A stretch of 8,181 nt of DNA, from NCBI GenBank assembly GCA_964517265.1, contig CAZFBS010000078.1, forward strand, positions 1-8,181, given 5' to 3'. The notes under the pieces are model-generated. The model did no database searches, was not told where the DNA came from, and worked only from the letters and a program-made list of their open reading frames with translations. Below are positions 1 through 6,767 of the stretch, piece after piece; positions within the stretch are counted from its first letter, which is position 1, and every line of letters starts with the position of its first letter. The DNA is from REEP01 sp964517265 (GTDB lineage: Bacteria; Pseudomonadota; Alphaproteobacteria; Rhodospirillales; Defluviicoccaceae). The translations under genes and the position numbers were made by a program.

Positions 1-79
1 ACGGGACCCGCGCTCTTCAATCAACTTGCCCCTGTCATATAGCAAGTCCCGGCCGCCAACTCAATCGCGCTGCGGGTGG

Positions 80-886
80 CTAAATCTCCAAAGGGACAGG
101 GGCGAAGGGAGCAACACCCGGAGGGCCCGCTGCAAACAGCCAGATCGCTCGCACATCGCGCCCTTCGGCCGGCAGGGCGAGAAGGCTTGAGCAGACCGTG
201 CCGAAGCCGGTGTCGGTGACAACCCGCATCGCCCCGCCCGGGCCGGCATCGGCTTCATGACGCACATCGGCGAGCAGGTCGATCCAGGCTGCCCAATCGC
301 CCCTCTCCGGGTCCGGCGTCGCCGCTTCGGCAAAGCGCGGCAGGTAATGCCGCATGCGCGGCGAGGTCGTATCGTTCAAATCATACGCGGTGAGCATCGA
401 CAGGCCAGCCGGCAACTCGGCGACCGCAATGCGCCCGTTGCCGCCGGCCCTGTTGCTGCCGGCACCGTTACCGCCGGCGCCGGTGCCGCCATTATGGACG
501 GCGCGGATCCAGAATCCATGGGTGCGGTCGGCCACAATCATGTTGAAGGGACGCCAGGCGGCAGGGTTGAGGTGCGCGAGGGCCTCTGCCGCGCTTCGCG
601 CATCGCCGAAGTCGAGGGCCTCAAGCGGCAGTTCTCCTCGGCTGCGCATTCCCGGTGCCGGACCCAGCGTATTGATTCGGTTGAGGACGGCGGCAACGAC
701 ACCGTCGTCGCTGAGGCCGAGCCAGGTGCCGCCGGCAAGCACATCGCGCCCTGCGATAACCTCGTCACGATCCGGCCAGTGGCGCCCCGGCGGTTGCCAT
801 GGCCGGCCCTCCATCTCGTCGCGATTCGCCGCCAGCAGCAATGGCCATCGGTGCCCGGGCCGGCGCAGGATCACAAGGGTGCACAT
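80..886 (-). CDS. NRDE (TANGO2-like) family protein
   Basis: The 268-residue product begins MCTLV and carries the family hallmark N-R-D-E at residues 21-24 (AANRDE). It continues through a DVLAGGTWLGLSDDG segment and LNRIN, as in NRDE/TANGO2 proteins. Cys2 directly follows the initiator Met, the position of the presumed nucleophile in this Ntn-hydrolase-like fold. Eukaryotic TANGO2 members are linked to haem and lipid handling; the bacterial substrate is not established, so no reaction is assigned. I chose the ATG at 884-886 because homologues start at MCTL; the frame stays open upstream to 964, but those 26 residues do not look like the family and would bury Cys2. Residues about 134-150 are a Gly/Asn-rich pentapeptide repeat, probably a surface loop. 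The gene is divergent from the zeta gene. Family is secure; function is unknown. Confidence 0.9.
   Translation of the reverse strand: MCTLVILRRPGHRWPLLLAANRDEMEGRPWQPPGRHWPDRDEVIAGRDVLAGGTWLGLSDDGVVAAVLNRINTLGPAPGMRSRGELPLEALDFGDARSAAEALAHLNPAAWRPFNMIVADRTHGFWIRAVHNGGTGAGGNGAGSNRAGGNGRIAVAELPAGLSMLTAYDLNDTTSPRMRHYLPRFAEAATPDPERGDWAAWIDLLADVRHEADAGPGGAMRVVTDTGFGTVCSSLLALPAEGRDVRAIWLFAAGPPGVAPFAPVPLEI
434..487 (-). repeat. 15-bp tandem repeat (minisatellite) inside the NRDE gene
   Basis: Read on the minus strand, about 3.6 units of 15 bp encode GTGAG, GNGAG, SNRAG and the start of a fourth unit, GNG. The unit is roughly GGN AAC GGN GCC GGC. Because it is a multiple of three, gain or loss of units keeps the reading frame. 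The copies have diverged slightly, so the array is not brand new. Confidence 0.75.
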
Positions 887-1015
887 GAGAGCGCCCGCCG
901 GCAGAGAGAACGTTTGCTGGATGACCCGGCCAGAGCCGTCGATCGTTTGCGCCACGGCACACATTCGCCTACATCTTCCTTAGGTACGTTCAGAGATTTA
1001 GCGCTGAGGTTGGGC

Positions 1016-1381
1016 ATGAAGGATACCTTTCGGGAAATCGAACGCGGCCACGAGGCGAAATATAAGCTGGATGAAGAGCTGCGTTTCAAGGCGCAGTGTC
1101 GGCGCACCCGGCTGCTCGGTCTTTGGGCCGGCGAGCGCATGAAGATGGCCCGCGCGGAAGCCGATGCCTATGCCAAGCGCCTGGTCGCCTTGAATCTGGA
1201 ACGGCCGGGCACCACCCACATCGCCGCCAAGGTAATGGCCGATCTGGAGGAAGCGGGTGTTGCGGCGAACGAAACGGAGGTGGTTGCGGCCATCGACAGA
1301 TTCTATGCCGAGGCGCTGGCAAGCCTCGCAGACGATTATCCGCGCGCTCTGGACCGCGATCACGTCCAGATCGGCGGCTGA
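1016..1381 (+). CDS. ATPase inhibitor subunit zeta (DUF1476 family)
   Basis: The 121-residue product matches the DUF1476/zeta family. It has an N-terminal EIERGHEAKYKLDEELRFKAQCRR segment (residues 7-30), then RTRLLGLWAGERM (31-42) and a helical C-terminal half. In Paracoccus-type alphaproteobacteria zeta binds F1 through its N-terminal region and blocks ATP hydrolysis by the F1Fo-ATP synthase, without being a standard core subunit. I start at the ATG at 1016, preceded by a modest GAGG at about 1006-1009. The frame is open back to 257, but that part is antisense to the NRDE gene and meaningless. The protein is somewhat longer than the roughly 104-107 residues usual in the family, the excess being a C-terminal tail after about residue 107. 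It is divergent from NRDE and convergent with the LysR gene across a 30-bp gap. ATP synthase genes are not in the window. Confidence 0.9.
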   Translation: MKDTFREIERGHEAKYKLDEELRFKAQCRRTRLLGLWAGERMKMARAEADAYAKRLVALNLERPGTTHIAAKVMADLEEAGVAANETEVVAAIDRFYAEALASLADDYPRALDRDHVQIGG

Positions 1382-1411
1382 GGCAACACCGTCTGTCCCC
1401 TCGGGTTCCCC

Positions 1412-2320
1412 TCACAGCGACGTGGAGCGGCGCTCGGCCATCTCGGCCAACACCCATTCACGAAAGGCCTTGATCTTGGGCCGCTCGGCCGCCTCCGGCA
1501 GGTAGACCAGGTAGTAGGCATACCCGACCGGCAGGCTGAGGGCGAAAGGGGCGATTAGCCGTCCGGCGGCGAGATCGTCCGCCGCCAGCGGAGCCTGACC
1601 AAGGGCGACGCCGCGCCCGTCGATCGCAGCCTGCAGCAGAATATGGGTGTGGCTGAACCGCAGCCCGCGTGAGACATCGACGCCGTTGACGCCGGCCGCC
1701 TGCAGCCATGCGGCCCAATCCGGAAAATTGCGCATCGGCTCCATCGTCTCGTGCAGCAACGTGACGTGCGCCAAGTCGGCCGGATCGCGCAGCCGCTGCG
1801 CCAAGGCCGGACTGCAGACCGGCGTGACCCGATCCGCGAGGATCATCTCGGCGTGGACGCCGCGCCATCTCCCGGAGCCGAACCGGATGGCGACGTCGAC
1901 ATCATCACGAGCCAGATCGACAAGCCGCTCCAGTGCGGTGATGCGCAGGTCGATATCGGGAAAACGCTCCTGAAACCGGCTCAGCCGTGGAACCAGCCAT
2001 TTCGCAGCGAACGAAGGCAGGACGCTCACGGTCAGCGGCCCGGCGGTATCGCGCGCCCGCAATCCCTCCACTGCCTCGGCCAGTCGCTCGAAGGCATCAC
2101 GCACCGCCGGGAACAGCCGCTGTCCTTCATCGGTCAGCATGAGCGCGCGATTGAGCCGGCGGAATAGACGCATGCCGAGACGCTCTTCCAGCCCCTTGAT
2201 CTGGTGGCTGACGGCTGCCTGGGTCACATGCAGTTCTTCGGCCGCCCGGGTGAAGCTGAGGTGCCGCGCGGCGGCCTCGAACGCACGGAGGCCATTCAGT
2301 GAAGGCAAGGATCGCGCCAT
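1412..2320 (-). CDS. LysR-family transcriptional regulator, GcvA-like
   Basis: This is a standard-length LTTR of 302 residues. The N-terminal winged helix-turn-helix spans about residues 5-64, with the core SFTRAAEELHVTQAAVSHQI at 22-41, followed by a linker helix and a periplasmic-binding-protein-like effector domain from about residue 90. The wording of the HTH and effector domain (SFAAKWLVPRL, DIDLRIT, DVDVAIRFGSGRW) is that of the GcvA subgroup. A TTG at 2321-2323 immediately precedes the ATG at 2318-2320; I use the ATG. There is no clear Shine-Dalgarno site. A perfect T-N11-A palindrome lies 14-28 bp upstream of the start and faces the divergent DUF1127 gene, so autoregulation plus control of that neighbour is the natural reading (inference). 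The effector is unknown, and the gene should not be called gcvA without glycine-cleavage context. Confidence 0.95.
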   Translation of the reverse strand: MARSLPSLNGLRAFEAAARHLSFTRAAEELHVTQAAVSHQIKGLEERLGMRLFRRLNRALMLTDEGQRLFPAVRDAFERLAEAVEGLRARDTAGPLTVSVLPSFAAKWLVPRLSRFQERFPDIDLRITALERLVDLARDDVDVAIRFGSGRWRGVHAEMILADRVTPVCSPALAQRLRDPADLAHVTLLHETMEPMRNFPDWAAWLQAAGVNGVDVSRGLRFSHTHILLQAAIDGRGVALGQAPLAADDLAAGRLIAPFALSLPVGYAYYLVYLPEAAERPKIKAFREWVLAEMAERRSTSL

Positions 2321-2333
2321 CAACAGCTATGCT

Positions 2334-2348
2334 ATTAGATTTTCTAAT
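2334..2348. promoter_or_regulatory. Putative LysR operator, ATTAGA-N3-TCTAAT
   Basis: This is a perfect 15-bp inverted repeat: arms ATTAGA (2334-2339) and TCTAAT (2343-2348) separated by TTT. It satisfies the LTTR T-N11-A rule (T2335 and A2347). Its half-sites contain CTAAT, the pentamer reported in E. coli GcvA binding sites. It is AT-rich within GC-rich surroundings and sits in the LysR/DUF1127 divergent spacer, next to the LysR start. Binding by the adjacent regulator is inference. Confidence 0.7.
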
Positions 2349-2370
2349 CCGGTGCAGCAAGAATCGTCGT

Positions 2371-2399
2371 TTGTGACTGCAACTGCGCGGCGTTAGCGT
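2371..2399 (+). promoter_or_regulatory. Possible sigma-70-type promoter of the DUF1127 gene
   Basis: TTGTGA at 2371-2376 and TAGCGT at 2394-2399 are separated by 17 bp. Matches are moderate. A start near 2406 would place the centre of the LysR palindrome (2341) at about -65, the usual activator position for LysR proteins, and leave a leader of about 60 nt. The geometry supports it; base matches alone would not. Confidence 0.35.
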
Positions 2400-2465
2400 G
2401 TGGGCTGGATGTCGAGAGGCGCAACCGCCAGCATGCGAGTGTGCCTCCCTGTCAGGAGAGACGCA

Positions 2466-2714
2466 ATGCGTAAAACTCTGACTGCCCGGGATCTTGCAAG
2501 TTTGGGTATTCCAGCTCCGCTGCAGCCGGATGGCGGCGGCATCAGAAAAGGCCAAGAATTTCTCATCCGAATCCTGGATGCGCTGAGCGAGTGGCAGGAG
2601 CGGTCGGCGCAGCGGCGGCGCCTCGCCGCCTTCGACAACCGAATGCTGAGCGATATCGGCATCGATCGAGCAACCGCCGCTGCCGAGGCGGGAAAGCCGT
2701 TCTGGCGGTCATAA
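2466..2714 (+). CDS. DUF1127 domain-containing small protein
   Basis: The 82-residue protein has a C-terminal DUF1127 (YjiS-like) domain at about residues 36-80. It is recognised by the RRRLAAFDNRMLSDIGIDR segment (50-68) and a terminal AGKPFWR. Residues 1-35 are a poorly conserved extension; many DUF1127 proteins are only 45-75 residues. The ATG at 2466 follows a good AGGAGAG site (2454-2460) with 5-nt spacing, which decides the start over the longer reading from 2400. Studied alphaproteobacterial DUF1127 proteins (for example CcaF1 of Rhodobacter) are basic, RNA-associated and affect RNA turnover; such a role here is only inference. It is divergent from a GcvA-like LysR gene with a palindromic operator between, suggesting LysR-controlled expression. 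It converges on purB. Confidence 0.9.
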   Translation: MRKTLTARDLASLGIPAPLQPDGGGIRKGQEFLIRILDALSEWQERSAQRRRLAAFDNRMLSDIGIDRATAAAEAGKPFWRS

Positions 2715-2761
2715 TCCGGACCCGTTGAAGAGGATGTTTGCCTCGCCCGAGCCAACCCGGA

Positions 2762-4087
<1,326 letters not shown>

Positions 4088-4158
4088 GAAACCTCACATG
4101 TCGGATGGAACGGTGGGATGCGCGAACGCACGCCCCTATCTTATGGCCTGTCATTGTG

Positions 4159-4165
4159 AAGGAGG
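4159..4165 (+). promoter_or_regulatory. Strong Shine-Dalgarno site selecting a TTG start
   Basis: AAGGAGG is nearly the full anti-16S complement and lies 8 nt upstream of the in-frame TTG at 4174-4176. No comparable site precedes the upstream ATG (4105) or GTG (4156) in the same frame. It is therefore the main evidence for the amidase start. Confidence 0.7.
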
Positions 4166-4173
4166 ATAGGATT

Positions 4174-5256
4174 TTGGCGAGAGTTACGGATATCACCGGA
4201 TCGGTTGGGCGTGCGGGACGGGATCTTGTTCTGATGGAGATCCCGTTGCTGGACATCGGCCGCGAGGGCCCGATTGCTCTGGCCGAGAGCGCCGCCGAGC
4301 GGCTCGCGTTGCTGGTCGCCGGGGCGCGCCGGCACTATGGCAACGTGACGCTGCGACTGGGAGATCGCGCCACCCATCAGTGGCTGCTTCGCAACGGCAA
4401 TCCCTATCGGCACGAGATTGCAGCGATTGCCGCGCGGTTCCCGATGCCGGGCGCCATCGTGCTGAACCTGTCCTATGAATGGAGTTGCACGGCGGGGGTG
4501 GGGCCCGATCCCGCCGGGCACGGGATGCGGATGCTGCGCACCCTCGACTGGCCGCTGAAGGGGCTCGGCGCCAGCCTCGTCGTCGCCCGCTACGAAACCG
4601 AGGCCGGGGACTACTACAGCGCGACGTGGCCCGGCTTCGTCGGCGTGCTCACCGCAATGGCGCCGGGCCGCTTCTGCGCCGCGATCAACCAGCCGCCGGC
4701 GCGGCGGATCAGTGGGCGCTGCTGGTTCGACTGGGCGATCCACCGCCGAGGTGTCTGGCGGCAGTCCGCGCTGCCGCCCTCGCATCTGCTCCGTGCGGTG
4801 TTCGACGAATGCCGCACCTATGCCGAAGCGAAGGCTCGGCTGATCGAAACGCCCCTCTGCATTCCCGCTTTTTTCACCCTCGCCGGCGCGGACGGCGAGG
4901 GTTGCGTAATCGAACGGCAAGAAACGCGGGCGGCGGTGCACGAGGCGCCGATGAGCATCAGCAATCACTGGCTCAGCCTGCCGATCAGCGGCTATCACGA
5001 CCGCGGCACCGATTCCGTCGGTCGGCGCGCGTTGATGGAGGCTTGTCGCGACACGGCCCCGGACGATTTTTCGTGGGTGGTTCCGCCGATTCTCAATACC
5101 AGGACGCATGCCTCTATCATTGCCAATGCCGACCGTCCGCAGCTTCTGGTCCAGGGGTGGGAAGGCGCGCAGCCGGTCACTGCGGTGTTCGATCTTGAGG
5201 AACGTCTTTGCGGCGAAAACCGAGGAACCAGAGCAGGGCCAACAGCTGCAGCGTAA
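4174..5256 (+). CDS. Acid ceramidase/NAAA-like Ntn-hydrolase (putative C-N amidase or acyltransferase)
   Basis: The 360-residue protein resembles the acid-ceramidase/NAAA branch of the Ntn-hydrolases (choloylglycine-hydrolase and C45-type superfamily). The motif SYEWSCTAGVG places a candidate nucleophile at Cys105. Arg122 and Asp125 (RTLDW) follow at +17 and +20, close to the +16/+19 spacing of the catalytic Arg and Asp after Cys in human NAAA and acid ceramidase. Later N-Q-P-P and S-N-H-W stretches resemble the family's substrate-site segments. Family members self-cleave just before the Cys, predicting an alpha chain of about 104 residues and a beta chain of about 256. No signal peptide is seen, so a cytosolic location is likely. 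Hydrolysis of an amide-linked lipid or similar is inferred; substrate unknown. The start is TTG behind AAGGAGG; an ATG at 4105 would add 23 unlikely residues. Its 3' end overlaps the convergent MFS gene by 80 bp. Confidence 0.8.
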   Translation: MARVTDITGSVGRAGRDLVLMEIPLLDIGREGPIALAESAAERLALLVAGARRHYGNVTLRLGDRATHQWLLRNGNPYRHEIAAIAARFPMPGAIVLNLSYEWSCTAGVGPDPAGHGMRMLRTLDWPLKGLGASLVVARYETEAGDYYSATWPGFVGVLTAMAPGRFCAAINQPPARRISGRCWFDWAIHRRGVWRQSALPPSHLLRAVFDECRTYAEAKARLIETPLCIPAFFTLAGADGEGCVIERQETRAAVHEAPMSISNHWLSLPISGYHDRGTDSVGRRALMEACRDTAPDDFSWVVPPILNTRTHASIIANADRPQLLVQGWEGAQPVTAVFDLEERLCGENRGTRAGPTAAA

Positions 5257-6403
5257 GCATGATCGCGAACGCGGCGCGGTAGCCTTCGGGGGCATATCCC
5301 TCGCCGCCGTTGCCGGCCCATAAGCCGATCACCGTGCCGATGCCCCACTGCGCAGCGAACGCGGTCGTGAACACCATCAGATTCATTCCGGAGTTGACGC
5401 GGCCGGCCAGATGGGGCGGAAACTGTTGGGAGAGTGCGGCATAAGGGACGATGCCGCTGGTGCCGAAGAATCCGAAGGCCATCCACAGGATCGTGACCGG
5501 GCCGGATGGCAGCAGCACCAGAGCGGCTTGGACGGCAATGAACACGGTGATCGCGCCGACGGCGAACCGGAGCGGCGGCAGACCGAAGCGGCTGAGCTGT
5601 TGCGCCGCCCAGCCGATGCTGAGGAAGCCGGCGACCATCGCCACGGCGATCAGCAGCAGATGGTCGGCAACGGCAATCCGGCTGAGGCCTGCCACATCGC
5701 GCAGCCAGGGGCCGGCCCACAGGCTCTGGATCGAGAGAAACGTGGCCTGGGCGGCCACCGTCAATGGGGCAATCCGCCAGAACAGACCGCTCGTGAACAC
5801 CGCGCCGATTCCGCGAAGCTGGGCGGGAATCGATTCGCGCGCCTGCCCGCTGCTGTGGTCGGGAACGACGATCAGGATGATCAGGGCGACGAGCAGGGTC
5901 AGGCCCGCGAGCGCAAAAAACAGGCCGCGCCAGTCGACAATGCTGAGAACTGCCTCGATGGGGATGGTCCCTGTGATGGCGCCAAGGCCGCCGGCGGCCA
6001 TCTGACAGCCGTTGACGAAAGGCAGCCGCTCGCGCGGAAACCAGATGACGAAGGCCTTGAATGCGGCCATCAAGCAGGCCGACACGCCAAGACCGATCAA
6101 CGCCCGGCCGAGGATGAGATGGCTCATGCTCTCGGCGAGGCCGAACACAACCGCGCCCAGGGCGGCAAAGATTAGAAGCGCCGCCTCGGTCCGGCGCGGG
6201 CCGACGCGATCGAGCAGGACGCCGAGGGGCAACTGGAAGGCCGCGAACGTCAGGAAGTAGGCGCTGGTGACGAGCCCGAGGCTGCCGGCCTCGAGGCCGG
6301 CGTCACGGATCAGGTCGGGCGCGATCACGGCATTGACGACCCGATAGAGATAAGACAGGAAGTAGCCGAGGGCGAACGGCACGAAAACACGAACAGCGAG
6401 CAT
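5177..6403 (-). CDS. Major facilitator superfamily transporter
   Basis: The 408-residue, very hydrophobic protein has a predicted 12-helix MFS layout. Helix 1 is at about 7-27, and the loop 2-3 motif A reads GVLLDRVGPRR at 61-71 with the conserved Asp65 and Arg66. A central cytoplasmic loop follows at about 181-200 (PDHSSGQARESIP), then six further helices. The C-terminal LAGRVNSGMN and GYAPEGYRAAF segments occur in a family of proteobacterial MFS proteins with no well-defined substrate, so none is assigned. Energy coupling is presumably proton-linked, from family knowledge. The ATG at 6401-6403 has no strong ribosome binding site but gives a normal N-terminus running into helix 1. The last 25 codons, encoding most of helix 12 and the tail, overlap the 3' end of the amidase gene. 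A gap of about 360 bp with dyads lies upstream. Confidence 0.93.
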   Translation of the reverse strand: MLAVRVFVPFALGYFLSYLYRVVNAVIAPDLIRDAGLEAGSLGLVTSAYFLTFAAFQLPLGVLLDRVGPRRTEAALLIFAALGAVVFGLAESMSHLILGRALIGLGVSACLMAAFKAFVIWFPRERLPFVNGCQMAAGGLGAITGTIPIEAVLSIVDWRGLFFALAGLTLLVALIILIVVPDHSSGQARESIPAQLRGIGAVFTSGLFWRIAPLTVAAQATFLSIQSLWAGPWLRDVAGLSRIAVADHLLLIAVAMVAGFLSIGWAAQQLSRFGLPPLRFAVGAITVFIAVQAALVLLPSGPVTILWMAFGFFGTSGIVPYAALSQQFPPHLAGRVNSGMNLMVFTTAFAAQWGIGTVIGLWAGNGGEGYAPEGYRAAFAIMLTLQLLALLWFLGFRRKDVPQDRTPQ

Positions 6404-6478
6404 CAGGGCGGCCTGTTGACGGTCACGAGAAGCGGCAGCGCCTGCCTACTTCGATCTCGCCCGGAGACGCAAGAGCGC

Positions 6479-6506
6479 CGGCCGCAGAAACCGACCGGTT
6501 CGGCCG
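6479..6506. repeat. Bulged inverted repeat upstream of the MFS gene
   Basis: CGGCCG at 6479-6484 pairs with CGGCCG at 6501-6506, and AACC at 6489-6492 with GGTT at 6497-6500 around a GACC loop. A 4-nt bulge (6485-6488) is on one side. The element lies about 75 bp before the MFS start. No U-run follows on either strand. It could be a leader hairpin or a protein site; it may also be chance in GC-rich DNA. Confidence 0.35.
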
Positions 6507-6544
6507 TGTCTTCGGTCGTCGAGAGCCCTTCCGACGCCTCTTGA

Positions 6545-6559
6545 CATCGGCAACCGATG
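6545..6559. repeat. Perfect 15-bp palindrome, CATCGG-N3-CCGATG
   Basis: Arms CATCGG (6545-6550) and CCGATG (6554-6559) flank CAA. Outer bases TGACA (6542-6546) and TGTCA (6561-6565) are also complementary, so the symmetry extends with a 3-nt offset. It overlaps a TTGACA hexamer and is a candidate operator in the MFS/DUF2062 spacer. No regulator is identified. Confidence 0.35.
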
Positions 6560-6745
6560 GTGTCATTGGCCGAAGGGTCTGGGGGGCTATGGTTGGATCC
6601 GGCACGGACGCGAAACCGGCCCCACCGTCTTCGAATCAGGGTGCGGCGAGGCCCGCGGAAACTGCGGCTCCCGGAGTCTTCTTCCCGGTGATCGACCGCA
6701 CGCTGTGGCATCGCCGAAGGAAGTGGCCAACTCAAGAGGCAAACG

Positions 6746-6760
6746 CGTTATCGCATAACG
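6746..6760. repeat. Perfect 15-bp palindrome at the DUF2062 start
   Basis: Arms CGTTAT (6746-6751) and ATAACG (6755-6760) flank CGC, ending 7 bp before the ATG at 6768. It is more AT-rich than its surroundings. It occupies the place where a ribosome binding site for the 6768 start would be expected. It may be an operator or part of a core promoter for a start further downstream. Confidence 0.4.
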
Positions 6761-6767
6761 ACCGGCA

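Larger units (their letters stand above)
6404..6767. other. Intergenic gap between divergent MFS and DUF2062 genes
   Basis: No convincing gene is visible in these 364 bp. A 110-codon minus-strand frame (6403-6735) and a plus-strand frame from 6541 give Arg/Pro/Ser-rich translations with no recognisable domain and look like chance GC-rich frames. The stretch holds three short dyads (6479-6506, 6545-6559, 6746-6760) and one TTGACA (6541-6546) lacking a good -10 partner. It must carry the promoters of both flanking genes, but I cannot place them with confidence. Confidence 0.6.

Noticed and set aside
1..79. Left edge before the NRDE stop
   Set aside because: I see no gene end, terminator or repeat that I can support in these 79 bases.
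257..1015. Long plus-strand extension upstream of the zeta start
   Set aside because: It is antisense to the NRDE gene; the zeta family similarity begins at the 1016 ATG, and the upstream residues are a GC-rich shadow frame.
4141..5295. Minus-strand frame of 384 codons opposite the amidase
   Set aside because: The translation has no domain or hydrophobic pattern, while the plus frame has family motifs and a strong ribosome binding site.
5411..6175. Plus-strand frame of 254 codons opposite the MFS gene
   Set aside because: It is Gln/Arg/Glu-rich low-complexity shadow, the usual antisense image of a hydrophobic membrane-protein gene.
6541..6569. TTGACA as a -35 for the DUF2062 gene
   Set aside because: The hexamer at the right spacing is CATTGG, a poor -10, and the implied leader would exceed 190 nt. 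It is kept only as part of the palindrome description.
6630..6650. TTCGAATC resembling a tRNA T-loop
   Set aside because: The flanking bases do not form a T stem, and no acceptor or anticodon stem can be drawn around it.
6403..6735. 110-codon minus-strand frame ending TGATG into the MFS start, suggesting a coupled upstream gene
   Set aside because: The translation is Arg/Pro/Ser-rich without hydrophobic core, domain or ribosome binding site. The TGATG junction is attractive but one such overlap is easily fortuitous, and other frames are equally open here.
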